Source of the DNA: Lactarius indigo | Lineage: Eukaryota; Basidiomycota; Agaricomycetes; Russulales; Russulaceae | NCBI GenBank assembly: GCA_025766275.1 | Contig: JAFKAC010000008.1 | Span: forward strand, 992,001 to 1,056,000 | Direction: 5' to 3' | Length of the DNA: 64,000 nucleotides | Part shown: positions 11,303-23,239 of the stretch, one piece after another | Layout of the letters: each line of letters begins with the position of its first letter | How positions within the stretch are numbered: the first letter of the stretch is position 1 | Translations under genes and position numbers: made by a program | The notes under the pieces: generated by a model | The model's input: the letters and a program-made list of their open reading frames with translations, nothing else | The model's database searches: none | What the model was told of the DNA's origin: nothing

Positions 11303-14300
11303 ATGCCGACGACGATTGCTTCCTCATCTTCTCCTCCGGGAGACGCTGACCTCCAAGAGCTTTACAATCAGGTTCTCAGCGCCTTCGCAGAAGAGTCCAG
11401 TCCTTCCAAGTTTTCCCCCACTTTCTCGCCTAATACCGTCGATCACGATCCTCCTTACAGTCCGCATAGCGACGAACCCGTTGGCTCATATATCTCTACA
11501 AGACCGCATACACAATCCCGCGGTGAGCCCTTCCCCTCCTTTTTCTCTCCGTCCCCATTCCTCAGTTTTTTCCCATTAGCCTCCGGTAGCCCTCGGGACA
11601 ATAACCGTCCCCTCCCGTCCCCGACAACGTATCCAACCTCACCTACCCAGGGCAAGGGCCCCCGCCCTCTCCCAAGACTTCCTGGCGCCTCCCCTACTTC
11701 TCCCTCCGCTTACCCTGGCCACATGCCTGAACCTCGACCCTTCCCTGCTTCTACTGGTGCCAAGCCCGCAGCCGAGCAGTGCGTGTGTTTTCCCCTTACA
11801 TTCCCTTATCTTCATCCCGTATCTTTACAGGCCTCGACGACAGTACACGGCTGAGCCTTTTGGCAACGGCACTCCCGCATCCCCAGCGGAGCGCCCCCCG
11901 CGCGGCCTACCTTCTGATCCACGACCTGCCCACAAACCTCCCGTAGCTCTGCGTCCAGGAAGCAGTAGCGGCGTTGATGCGCGATCACCCTCCCCCGCTG
12001 CTGGACACACGCGGGGAGCGAATTCGCTTCAGTATCCTATGCCCGTTCCTGATGTTACCCCACCATCTGTTGGAGCGTACGGCCAACCGTGGAATGGATC
12101 ACCCTCTGCAAGGAGCTACACTAGCAACGGCGCTCAACCCCCCGGGAGTACCCCACAAAGACAACCCTCTTACCGACCCCCGGGCGCCTCTGCACCCCGG
12201 ATACCTGGTCATGCCGCAGGTCTCGACTCTCGGGATGATTCATCCAGCGCCTCACCGTCAGCCGACCATCATTCGTCCGTGAACAGTCCTTCCAATTCCA
12301 ACTCTTACTTCTCTCCCGACGCTAATTACTCGTCTTCCCTGTTCAACGTCTCCAATATCCCCCCACCGCCACCGCTTAATCCGCTTTCCCACGCTCAACC
12401 ATCCTCACGTCTCAAGACCCATGATCACGACTCCTCTGATGACATCCTTGCCCCTGGGGCTCTAGGGTTTGCCCGTCCGCTTTCCCACAGTGAGTCTTCT
12501 CATTTCCTTTTTCTAGATATCCGCAGGGCCCAACGGACCGTCGTTACCCGCTTACAGTTTCCAGCAGCGAGCATCCGCTGCGATCAACTAGCACCGTTTC
12601 GACTTCCTCTAGTACACACGTGAGTGCCTTGGAGCGTAACTTCACCACGTCGACGGTCGCGACCGCGTCCACCGCGCCGACAACGTACAGCGGTGGCAGC
12701 AGGGACAAAGACACAATCGCGGGACGTTCTATCGATCGCTCAGAGTCATTTGGCAGTAAGCTCCGCGAGCCCGCGACAGGTCCCATTCCACTGAGCGACC
12801 GTCAACCATCTGAGCCGGCTCGATCCGTGGCGACTGCGCGTTCACACCTGGCCACTGAGATTAGGCGGCTGAAAAGTCAGGAAGCTAGAGAAGACGCGAC
12901 AAATTCATACGGAGACGACGATTATTACGATGAGGACGACGACTACTACTCGGACGAGGAGAGTCTCGACTCCTTTGTCAACTTCTCGCTGCTCAGCAAT
13001 ATTGCGGTGTGGATGCGCGATCAGGTGCCTCGTGGGACGCATGTGAAAGGAAGCATCCCGTACCCGCGAGCATTTACTGGCAAGGACATCGTAGTATGTA
13101 CTTTTTTTGTTCCTTGTTTGTCCCACTTTTGACCAAATATACTTCATATCAGTCCACACTGCAGTCACGCATCGCCTCCGAGCTCCTCATCAATCAAGGC
13201 GTCACAACGAACAATCGCGCGATCGCACTGCAAGTTGCGCGCAGTCTCCAGCAGCAACTATTTTTCTACGAGGTCGAGTGGGGCGGACGTGTCCTCCAGG
13301 ATGGCGTCGAGGACGTTTACATGTTCCTTGATGACCAGGAGGGTTCCGCTGATGCTCCACGTGACCGCGAGGAACTCCCGACGAGCGTGATCACTGTATT
13401 GACTCGATGTTACTCGCCCAGCTGCTCCGAGGCCCAACCGTGCTACTCGTTTGCGTGTCCACGCCGTTCAAGGGTGAGTGTAATTTGACACCTATTTCCG
13501 TTAATCCCCACATAAAGTGCTCCAGACGGACCCGATCGTCGTGGATGAGACGCCTTCGCCCGTCCCGGTTTCAATTGATGAGGACTGGGCCGCTCACATA
13601 GATCCCGCTGTGTTGGCTGCGCTTCCTGAGAGTGAAATAAATCGCCAGACGGTCATCCACAAGCTCATCACCAAGGAGGTCCAGTATATCAAGGATCTTG
13701 ATGTCATCGAATCTGTATGTTTCTTCTGCATCTATGGCCGGAATGTTCTAGCTCACAATCTTCCGTTGTAAAAACAGGTTTTCATTCGGCCACTGCGCAA
13801 TGCGACTCCGCCTGTGATACCCTACACTGAACTCGACGGATTCATCGATGACGTCTTTGGAAACTTTTACGATGTCCGCCGTGCGAATCGACAGCTCCTG
13901 GAAGTGCTTAACGTGCGCCAGCGTGAACAGTCGCTCGTCATCCAGCGTGTGGGCGACATCTTCCTTGAGATCGCGACAGAGTTTAGGCTTGTTTATCCCG
14001 TCTACGTTGGCCATTTGCCACTCGCAGAGAAGCGCCTGAAAGAGGAGACAGAGGGAAACCACGAGTTCCGGTTGTTCCTTGAGGTGCGCCGCGCTGTGTC
14101 CCTATCTCTCAGGAGATTCCTTGATGTTTTAAATGGGTTGTAGAATGCCAACCGCAACCCAGATGCACGGAGGATGGAACTCAAAGTTTTCCTGAATCGA
14201 CCATCGGAACATTTGCAGCGGTACGAGAATGTTCTCGAAGCTATCGCAAAGGAGACAGCCGAGGGGAATCCAGACGCGGATTTCCTAATGGAAGCTGTGC

Positions 14301-17300
14301 AGGCATTCAAGGGTCTGCAGGCAGCATGCGTTTTGCAGACGTTCCAACATGCGATGTGCAGAGGCCCGACGGGCAAATTCGAATGGCATAACCTAGTCTC
14401 CGAAGATGTTCGAGCTGGCATAAGCAAGTCGGAGCAGAAGCGCCAGAGGTGAGTTGACATCACAAGAGGTTCAGGGAGCACTCTGACGCCAAGTTTTGTA
14501 GCATCATCTTTGAGCTTATCAAAGGTGAGATGCAATATGTACGCGATTTGGAAAACATTGATGTTGTAAGTGACGCCATCGCTCGTCCGGTTTTATATTC
14601 TGTTTGACCCAGGGTCGCTCTCCAGATGTACGTGCAGCCACTGCGAACGGGGGAACCACCCGTCATCTCTCGCGACCGGTTGTCAACCTTCATTACGGAC
14701 GTCTATCACAACTTCGGTGCGCTGCACGCACAACACCGCAAGTTGCTCGATCGCCTCCATGCAATCCAGCGTGATGAGCACCCGGTCATCAATAGCGTCA
14801 CAGCTGCGATCTTCGATGCTGCGCTCAACTGGCGTGATGAGTACATGGAGTACATTACGAACTATCCCATCGCTGAGTATCGCATCGTTGACGAAATGGC
14901 GAACAACCCTGCCTTCAAAGAATTTGTGGAGGTGTGTTTATGCGCTACAGACTGCGTTCATGACGTGTATATTAAATTATCCTTTAGCAATGCACGCGGC
15001 ATCCAGACGCAAACCGTCTAGACATGAAGAACTTCGTGAATCGGCCAATCCCACGTCTCGCGCGATACGAGCTGCTACTCAAGGGCATCATGGAAGCCAG
15101 CCACGACGGTCACGAGGATCATGAGAGTATCCCGCAGGTCATTGAAGTGATCAAGTCGCTGTTGAAGGAAACACAACCGGGCGTCGCATCTGCGGAGCAA
15201 AAGGTCGAGCTTTGGCGGTACAACGCCAATTTAGTGTTCAAACCTGGCGAGGCTGTGGTGAGTCCTGATTAGAAATATGAAGGTGTTCTGTGGGATTCAT
15301 GTCACTGTTTCTCGTGTAGGACATGGACTTATTGGCCGAGAACCGCTCACTCATACACGCCGGAAAGCTCTTACGCCAACCAGATACTGGCTTTGAGTGG
15401 AGTGGGTGGAGCGAACTATTTGTTCTGCTATTTGACAACTACTGTAAGTCAAAGTGGATGGGTGGGTATAGTTTATTGATTGTGATGGCGTACAGTGGTC
15501 ATGACAAAGCCAAAGGAGAAGGACGGCATCACGAAGTTCAACGTTAACCGCCGAGTATGCATCCCTTCTCTTTTCTGCGCACATTCCAAAAATTGATTAT
15601 TGTAATTTAGCCTATTCCTTTAGACCTGTTGACGCTTTCAAACTTCATTGATCCTCCTACGCAGCGCGGAACTGGGCTGCTACGTGGCTTCGGTGGCAAC
15701 AAGGGAGGAGGCGACACACAGGCAAACACGCCCGGTGTCACCCCTGATACGGCAACCGACTCGCGCGTCGTGTACCCGTGCACTATTCTGCACACCGGCC
15801 GGCTTGGGGGGCTGTATACTGTATACGCCGAATCTTCACAAGCGCGCTCGGAATGGAAGGAGAAACTTGAGGAGGCAATTGGGTTACGCAAGGTCGTGCA
15901 GGAGTCGAACAGGGTTTTCGAAGTTGAGACGCTCAGCTCGGACACATTCGTCGTTCCATCGATGCTTTCGCCGCCGACAAACCACTCGTGGAACGCAGAG
16001 AGCTCGTTTACGGGCAAGGTCACTTGTTCCGTACCATTCAGTAAGCCAATTGACTTGGAAATTGTGTGCGACTTCTTGAGCTGTTTTTTTTTCTTCTTTC
16101 CCTACAGCTACCGCGGATGGGCGTGCCCTCGTCGCAGTTGGTTGTGCAGAAGGTGTTTGGATAGGGTTCCGCCACGATTCGAGATGTGAGGATTGCGTTG
16201 CTACGATGTCAAACCATCACTTATCCCCCTTGCAGCCATGCGCAGGGTACTGCACCTGAAGATGGTCACCCAATGTGCGATGCTCGAAGATTTCGGGATC
16301 TTCCTTGTGCTTGCCGACAAAGTAAGCTGGCTGTTTCCTCTGCGTAGCTTAGATGATCTGATTGACGCTCGGTTGTTAGTCACTATTCGCGTACCACATC
16401 GAAGCGCTTGTACCAACATCGCCACAAAGCGCAAACACTACACAGACACCGCAGAAGCTAAACGGCTCAAAAGACGTACATTTCTTCAGTGTTGGGAGTC
16501 TCGGTGGGCGGACCCTTGTAATTTACATGAAGAAAAAAGGGGTAGGGTCGTTGTTCTGTTATATCGGCTCCTGCGTTGATCTCACCGGGTCAACCAGTTG
16601 GACAGCGTCTTCCGCGTACTTGAACCGGTTGTTGGAAAGATAAACGAGAAGGCTAAGGCCCCCGTGTTTTTGAGCTCTCGATTTGGCCTACGGCAACCCC
16701 GCTCGGAGTGGTTCCGCATTTACAGAGTACGTATATCCCCTCCCACGGCTTCGCGGGACCTTAAACGCTCTTTGACAGGATTTCTTCCTACCATCCGAGT
16801 CATATGACCTCATCTTCTTGAAAGCCAGGATCGCCATCCTCTGTACGAAGGGTTTCGAGATCATGGACCTCTCCGAGTTAGTCTCTTCACCTCCCTTGTC
16901 TTCGATGTCTGACGTGTTGGATGTGTAGTTTCAAGAGCGTCACGATTCCACAACGTGATGACCCGCGCCATGAGAAACTTGCCAAACGTTGTGAATCGTG
17001 TCGTCCAATGGGGATGTTCCGCTCTAGCGAGAACGAATTCCTCCTTTGCTACGACGGTAATATCTAGTTCAGGTGCTCCCTCTATTAATACGCTAACTCT
17101 CCTTCGCAGAGTTCGGGTTGTATGTGAACCGGCACGGCGACCCAAGTCGTACCAAGGGCACTATCGAATGGGAAGGCACTGCCGAGCATGTCGCCTGGCA
17201 CCCACCATACGTCCTCATCTTTGACTCGCGCTTCATCGAAGTGCGACACATCGAAACCGGGCGGCTTTGCCAGATCATCCCCGGAAACGACCTTCGATGC

Positions 17301-17573
17301 ATCTGGGACGGGCGCGGGGGGTCGGCGCCGCCGATTGCGCCAGGTGCCAATGGGACGTGGGAGGAAGCACCATCGCAAGAAGCGCGCGTACACGGCGTGA
17401 TGCGCGCGGACGACTCGGCGCAGGCCCGTACGGGTTCGCTGGGCGCCGGGCGTGGCGTTGCGCAACACGTCTTTGAGCTCATACCCACGGTCCCGCTCTT
17501 CCTCCCCGAAAAGCTTTCGTCGCCCACCCAGCACTCGTCTTTCGTGCACCCGGGCCTGAACGGCTCGCCATAA
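11303..17573 (+). CDS. ROM2: Rho1 guanine-nucleotide exchange factor, Rom2 type, with DEP, two DH domains, PH and CNH
   Basis: Activates Rho1-type GTPase for cell-wall integrity and polarised growth at the cell cortex. The start is ATG 11303 (MPTTIASSSSPPGDADLQEL); a long Ser/Pro-rich low-complexity N-terminus runs to about 12.9 kb. A DEP domain follows at 12970-13330 (SLLSNIAVWMRDQVPRGTHV, AFTGKDIV). The first DH is at about 13650-14310 (VIHKLITKEVQYIKDLDVIE; LKVFLNRPSEHLQRYENVLE). A second DH lies at about 14500-15170 (IIFELIKGEMQYVRDLENID; MKNFVNRPIPRLARYELLLK). The PH domain is at 15310-15890 (AGKLLRQPDTGFEWSGWSEL; SEWKEKLEEAIGLRK) with a glycine-rich insert. CNH is at about 15990-17530 (CEGVWIGFRHDSRS..; NEFLLCYDEFGLYVNRHGDP; DLRCIWDGRGG). 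The stop TAA is at 17571-17573. Frames join across many short introns and no break was found. Two DH domains with one PH is unusual against yeast Rom2. Its 3' end is also present as two decayed copies at 22.6 and 24.2 kb. Confidence 0.95.
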
Positions 17574-19234
17574 ACGATACACACAAAAGTGAAATGACCA
17601 TTTGACGAATTGTGACATGTATAAAAACCGCGACTTTTATATTGACTATGGTACTACTATACAGCCCATCCATCACTCCTTCCTTACCTCTCTCCATACC
17701 CCCGCTCCCTTAGGTTGATTTTTCATTATGACCTGTACTTCTTCACATTCGCGCAAGTTCATTGTTCATATATGTACGCCAACAAAAGTGTTATTTTTGT
17801 GTCTTTGGAAAACGAATCATACATATGGGAAACGATGGCTCTATCGAACCGCGGCCGAAGTTCGTATCGTAGCGTGACCGCATGATCGTCCCGAATCGAA
17901 AAACCATTTTGATGGCTCTCACTTGCCTTGACTTTGATACGATACAGTACAATCACGCGTTACGGTGAAAAATAATTGATAAAATTAAAGATAGATCAAA
18001 CATATAAACGCAGTATGCCTTCGGTATGTTTTCTTTCGTGGGGAACGCCAGCCTGAGACCAGGTCTCGCTCCAATCCGAAGGTCAGGCCAATACTCAGGA
18101 CAGCAAGCGGGATAGTCGGTCACGGTTGTTGGGTAAATCAAACGAGATCGAGCGGAAAGGAGCAGAAAGGGAAACGTCCTTGTCGTGCAAAAGATTGAGG
18201 AGAAGGGGTGCTAAGGATATGGAACTTAAATAGGACTGAGGGGGAGATATACCATAGCCTAATTTCCCGAGAATTTCTCCTGTAACTTACAGTACGTAAA
18301 TATATATGGACCCCGCTTTTGAATATTGGAAGTCCGCCGGTGAACTCGGGCCTATCGTTTGGAACCTTCAAATGTTATAGTACAGTAATAGAGAGAGGAT
18401 GGATGGTTCTTGTCCACATTTTAAGTTTAGATGACTTCTTTCAGACACTGGCACTCGCAGCTAGGCAAATTCTGAATTACTGGTAGGACTTTCTTGGGCA
18501 TCGTCCTGTACGGCGCTCTAATGGTCGGCGTCTGGATCCCCTAGTATGTCTTTACTGGGATTTATGCATTTGCCCAAATGGCTGGCCCATCGAACCTTTT
18601 TCTGTCACTGGCACAGATTTTTCACGCAAGTCAGAAGAACCCACCCAAGTCTCTCGTCTTTCCATCCCTAGGTCCCATCGTGCTCGCCCATACTCATTTC
18701 TCCATCCCTTTTGGTTATCGGAGCAAATCTGCTGTAAGACCACCATTGTGGCTGGTCCTGAGATCCCACATATTTGCTCCTTCTCGGTTATCTCGTAACG
18801 GCTCAGCTTGCTCAGGGATCACGCGCACGACCGTTCGGATTCACCCATACCACTTAACTGTACGTTGCCCAGATTCTCTCATTCCTACCTTTGTCTACCC
18901 AAATTAGTCCCTCCGTCCCTCCGTCCCGCCTTTACTCCCCCTTCCCCAACTCTAACCTTTTCTTGTAGTAGGTACTGTTCTGCCTGTACCAAAATCACCA
19001 CTTCTTGCTGAACAAAACAGCGCTCGGTCGCTACTCGTCCCCCTTCTCTACGTGATCAACTCGAGTCAGGCCCAATCGAGGGCACCTGTATTTCGTCTCA
19101 TCGTCTCGGTTTCTCGTTGGTGGTCTCGCACTCATTCCTGCGACCATTTGGCTATATTCTCCTCTCCTCTTTTCTCTGCGGGATCTGCTCCGCCTGCGAA
19201 CTCACACGATCTCAAATCCATACACTACCCAGTA
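17574..19234. other. Intergenic; right half is the 5' flank of the membrane-protein family
   Basis: No gene was seen from the exchange-factor stop to about 18.5 kb. From about 18.55 to 19.23 kb the sequence is alignable, by eye, with DNA upstream of the copies at 26.2 and 30.1 kb. Shared strings include TTCTTGCTGAACAA, CTACGTGATCA(A/G)CTCGAGTCAGG and the CCGCCTGCGAACTCACACG run just before the ATG. The long pyrimidine-rich leader and its conservation suggest it is the promoter and 5' UTR carried along with each duplicate. Confidence 0.65.
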
Positions 19235-20268
19235 ATGGCCGATACTAGTTGCACCGGAATTTTATCAAACCCTGATTTAGCAGGAATCGGGGTGGGTCTT
19301 GCTGCTCTTTGAATTGCTTGCAGATCTGACCAACTGACTTTCCCAGACCCGCCTCAATTTCTATGTCACGATACTCCTTGTGGCTCTTATACCCCAGAAT
19401 AAATATACGACCGAACTTTTGGACTCGCTCTATACGAACGCAATTTTCTATGGTTTCGCCCTTCTCATCACTGTCCTCGTCCAGACCATACAAGGACAAC
19501 TAGACTTGTATCATGCTATATTCGTGATGCATATGCTAGTATGCCTTACAGTTATTCATATCTACGGTATGACTTGCGTCCTCGTGAGGATACACTGCAG
19601 AGTGCTGACCAGAGGCGAGAATACAGGGATCAAGAGATTTTTCTTTGCCGATAGATTCGGTTTAAAAATGAAGATTACTATAGCCTTCCAGGTATTACAG
19701 GTTCTCTTCATTTTCATTCCTTGGACGCTCTACGTGTGGATCAAAGGCTCGCAATTCGGTGCCCAGCCAGAGTGCAATGACCTCGTAAAATATGTCTTTT
19801 TTTTCGTCACCGTCCGGGCGACCATTGGTTGGCTACGGATCATGTTTATCGTTTGCTTCGCTGTAAGCGTGGTCGCCTGGTTGGTCTGTCTTAGCACAGT
19901 GCCTACTGTGTGGCGTGACCTTATGGAACTATCGCGCGCTGAGTCCGACGATGACGACGGTCTTCCGTGGTTCTTCTGGATCCCGTGCGTTTCCTCAATA
20001 CCTTCGTCTCATGATAATGATATTAACTCACCACACCAGACCTGCGGCATACGGTGTCGCGAGCACTGAGCTGATAGTCTGTGGCGTTTCCTTAAGTCGG
20101 GAGACGTACTCATGGAAACCCTCCTAGGTTCATCGTAATCACCCGCACGTCCAGGCCGGTGAGGATTATTGGGGTTTTGGACAGATTGTTTCTATCATCT
20201 TGATATTACCCATCGTCATCGAAATAATGGTCGCTTTCAAGAGATGGTATTCTGGTGACCCGGAATAA
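19235..20268 (+). CDS. Uncharacterised fungal multi-pass membrane protein, family copy 1 (intact)
   Basis: I recognise this as a basidiomycete membrane-protein type without known function. The start is ATG 19235 (MADTSCTGILSNPDLAGIG). An intron 19271-19345 follows, then TRLNFYVTILLVALIPQNKY, ELLDSLYTNAIFYGFALLIT, VLVQTIQGQLDLYHAIFVMH, MKITIAFQVLQVLFIFIPWT, LYVWIKGSQFGAQPECNDLV and FFFVTVRATIGWLRIMFIVC. A second intron near 19985-20039 leads to PAAYGVASTELI. A third, beginning GTCTGTGG and ending CTAG just before GTTCATCG, gives VHRNHPHVQAGEDYWGFGQI, then IVSIILILPIVIEIMVAF and the stop at 20266-20268. I count about seven hydrophobic segments. Exon phases agree with copy 2, which supports the model. 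Its role is unknown; the cluster setting suggests a locally expanding, lineage-restricted family. Confidence 0.78.
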
Positions 20269-20559
20269 GGAACGAGAAGTGGCAGTCTCTTGTGCTCGTT
20301 GTAAGGTCAGCCCGAGCGTTGGACCTGAAAGGCCTGAAACCTTGCCTTTCCGCTCCCTCATGGCCTTCTCGGGCCCACGCTGGACCATAATTAAGCACTA
20401 GGGTTGCTTGTGTGGCAAATGTCACTCCAAATTGTAATCTATCCCCCTTGCCACTTCCTTCCATATCCACAGGATCTCACTAGCCTTAAAATTTCATGTT
20501 CCTATCACAACTATTAACGAAGCAGGTTGGTTTTGCACAGGTGGGGGGGGGGACAGGAA

Positions 20560-21010
20560 ACAAATCTTGTACGCGTCCTGGCACGCACATGCTCCGAGCC
20601 CAGCTCTCTTATTTATCTCTTCGACAACCATGCTGGTGGATTACCCCTTTCATCGCTATCTTGTTTCCATCCAGTACCACTCTCTGCCCCTCTTACGTTA
20701 CTCTTTACCTGACCTTTTCTGTAGTAACTACGGTTTCCCCTGTATTTGAACGACCTTCTGTGATTTCCGATGGACAGTTTTTAATTGTCATTTCCCGCCT
20801 CTTCAGCTCGGTGTGATTGTCTAGGAAGTTGGGCTCAGTTGAGGTCACTCGAAAGTTCTCCCTCGTCTCGTCTCTCAAAGTTCGTGCCACCTCGGTCAGC
20901 ATCCACCCTCGCGCCCACTCTACTCCTATGTCCCTTGATTTTTTCCCTTCCTTCCTTCCTTCTTTCCGCAATCTACTCCGCCTACGAACTCACACAGATC
21001 AAGTTCGTTT
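20560..21010 (-). repeat. Inverted copy of the family 3' flank plus a scrap of 5' flank
   Basis: Two family-derived pieces sit here without a gene body. Sequence at about 20.66-20.79 kb (CTTACGTTACTCTTTACCTG, then TAGTAACTACGGTTTCCCC) is the reverse complement of DNA at 22.93-23.0 and 24.48-24.55 kb. At about 20.88-21.0 kb a pyrimidine-rich stretch ending CTCCGCCTACGAACTCACAC matches the sequence just before the start codons of copies 1 and 3. Together they look like the two ends of a deleted duplicate. Confidence 0.65.
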
Positions 21011-21171
21011 GGGTGATGTATCAAAGTGACCTTACGGCTGGGGTCGCAGCGATTGGTTACCCCGGTCGCAAAATTCCGAGAGCGAAGCGGCTCCATCGGC
21101 CCGTTTAACTATGACGCACAACCAGCAGCAAGCAGATCATGATGGCTCACACATTACAATCGAATATCAAT

Positions 21172-21269
21172 GCCCGCCTAGCTCAATCGGATAGAGCGTC
21201 AGACTCTTAGGCAGGTGTTAATCATACTCTGTAATCTGAAGGCTGCGAGTTCGACCCTCGCGGTGGGCT
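21172..21269 (+). tRNA. tRNA-Lys(CTT) with intron of about 24 nt
   Basis: The acceptor arms GCCCGCC and GGTGGGC pair (one G-T), the D arm is GCTC..GAGC, and the anticodon stem TCAGA/TCTGA encloses the loop CTCTTAA. The T arm GCGAG-TTCGACC-CTCGC is perfect. An intron of about 24 nt (GGCAGGTG..CTCTGTA) interrupts after position 37, the normal place. The discriminator base is T as read, or the end may be one base shorter. It lies inside the duplication zone but exists in a single copy. Confidence 0.93.
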
Positions 21270-21274
21270 ACTAC

Positions 21275-21279
21275 TTTTT
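21275..21279 (+). terminator. RNA polymerase III terminator of tRNA-Lys
   Basis: A run of five T begins six bases after the end of the mature tRNA-Lys sequence, the normal Pol III stop signal. Confidence 0.75.
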
Positions 21280-21879
21280 CGTGTCCACCTGAAGTCAACC
21301 AAGGGGTCAACAGGCCAACAGGCCAACAGGACGATACTTCCCTATCCCCGGACAGTGGGATAGAAGGAGACTTGGAAGGAGGCTCAAGTATAGCCTGTCA
21401 GAGTCGTACTTGGACCAGGTGCGCCTTGAGGTGCGCTGCCAATCTCCTACTACACCACCTATGGCAATAGTACAGTATATCGTGACCTCACCTGTCAGCG
21501 CTGTCAGCCACCAGGTGTACCACACTACTACGTGACATGCATGACATGCGACAATGGCATATGTTGCACAACTGTGTACAGGCCTAGGGGTGATGTGATG
21601 CAGGTGTAATGTAGTAGCGTCCAAGGTAACGTCAGGATTTTCTAAGATTAAAAGAGTAGTTCCCAGTCCATGGCTTAGGGGAACCATTCTGCAGTGGATA
21701 AGAAACTGGTATTGGCTCACGAACTTGAACTTAAGAGTTCTTTCTATGAGTTGCACCTTGTATGCATTCCTCTTGCTATTCCAAGGACCCACTATTACAG
21801 ATACGTACTCGAAGACTGTGGAATCACTACAAAGCCATAGTCGATCATGATGACATGACGCCTCGTCTATAAGGGTAAG

Positions 21880-22540
21880 GAACTACGAAATGATAATGAT
21901 CAATGATGAGCCCTGTCGCAAGCGTTTCTGCTTCTCAGAGTCTCGCAAGAACCGCTTCTTTTTGCCTCTGACCCCCTCACTGCCCATGCTCGGCTTGTTG
22001 TGCGCTTTCTTGCTGTTTGTTGAACTGCTTGCCGTCTCCTTCTTGTGCTTGCCCTTCAGCGAGCCAAAATTTTGCCATCGCGGCCGCGCGCTCAGACTAC
22101 GGCAAGATGGAACAAACCCTTGTCGTCGAGAGGTGCGGCTTGCTTCAGTGGAAGGCCTTCATTTTCTGGGAGCTTGCCGTTGTTCTTTTTATCCTTGTCT
22201 CTGTCATAGATTCTGAGACGGTCACCGCCATCGTTCTCGTCAATTTCTTGATATTGGTCCGGCCACCCTAGTCTGATAAATCGTCCGACGGGTCGGGCTT
22301 TCACACTGGTCTCTGGTTCCCCCTCCCGAGCTTCTTCCTAACAGGAAGCTAATTGGAGATATGCCTCAGGCTCTTCATACTCGTCTTCAGTACGTGGCGC
22401 ATCTTTAAATCTTATATTCACGTGCTGCGTCAACTATTCTCAAGTCGAAGGCTGCATCCAGCGACCCGCACATAAGTCCCATCCGGCGCCAGGCTCCCCA
22501 TCGCTCGGCTTGTCTACCGTCCGCGTTCAGAAGTTAGAGT
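21880..22540 (-). pseudogene. Relic I of an acidic/basic, probably nuclear, protein gene
   Basis: On the minus strand the 3' end is readable at about 22070-21890: SLKGKHKKETASSS, then KKKRFLRDSEKQKRLRQGSS. Further upstream in another frame is ENEGLPLKQAAPLDD, preceded by acidic/Ser-rich pieces at about 22.25-22.5 kb. The same order recurs in relics II and III, which shows one ancestral gene with an acidic N-terminal half and a Lys/Arg-rich tail suggestive of nuclear targeting. Frames change several times and the middle part (KRKLASLEAIKKAAS in relic II) is deleted here. I do not recognise the family. Confidence 0.6.
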
Positions 22541-22554
22541 TGTCACGCACGACG

Positions 22555-22910
22555 GACGCTAAGAGCCTACCATACACCCTCATCTTCGGCTCGTGCCTTA
22601 TCTAAGAGTGACATGTCGAAACTTTGGGCAGCTTTTCCATATCATCCTCCTGACTTGAAACGACCTGCTACGTATCTGGGATGGGCGCAAGGATTTGCGC
22701 CGCCGGTTATGCCGGGTCCTAATGGGACGTGGGAAGAGGCCCCGTCGCATGATGTACGCGTGCACTCCATCATGCAGACGACTCGGCGCAAGGTCGCGCT
22801 GCTTCATTGGGCACCGGGTGCGGTGTTGCCGCGATGGTGCATGTTTTTGGGCTTATACCCAAGTGGCCAAACGCCACTTTGGCTACCAGAAAGGAAGCCC
22901 TCTTGGTAGT
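22555..22910 (+). pseudogene. Stray copy I of the Rho exchange factor CNH 3' end
   Basis: Matches the last exon of the Rom2-type gene (from about 17206 to 17510) at the DNA level, with many substitutions. Corresponding strings are CCATACACCCTCATCTTCGG, then GGATGGGCGCAAGGATTTGC, then CCTAATGGGACGTGGGA. In the parent these read DGRGG..PPIAPGANGTWEEA. Stops and indels remove any reading frame. Only the C-terminal slice is present, so this is a captured fragment rather than a gene duplicate. Confidence 0.8.
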
Positions 22911-22914
22911 TTGG

Positions 22915-23160
22915 TGTATCGGACATATAAAGGTGCTCAAAACCACAAGGGAAACTGCAGTTATCACAGAAAGGGTAACGTGAGGTAGAGTAGTAAGAGT
23001 GGCCGAGAGTGGGACAAGACAAAACATAAACAGAGGCACAGGACAAAGGGGTAACCGACACGGTGATTAAAGGACCAAAGAGACAAATAAGACTCGGAGG
23101 ACCTGGTACGGTGCAGGTGCTTCACTAGGAGTGACTAAGAGTGGCGAGGCGAGACTCGAA
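22915..23160 (+). repeat. Family 3'-flank repeat, second copy
   Basis: About 230 bp (AACTGCAGTTATCACAGAAA .. GAGACAAATAA .. CTGGTACGGTGCAGGTGCTT) recurs at 24475-24720 in the same orientation and at about 20.6-20.8 kb inverted. In the 24.5 kb copy it lies directly after the stop of membrane gene copy 2, so it marks the ancestral 3' flank of that gene. Here the membrane gene itself is missing. Confidence 0.7.
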
Positions 23161-23239
23161 AGCTGTGGGAAAGCCATAGCCAATTATATTACAGTAACAT
23201 AACGCCTCGTCTAGGATAGGAGTAAGGAATGATGAAATG

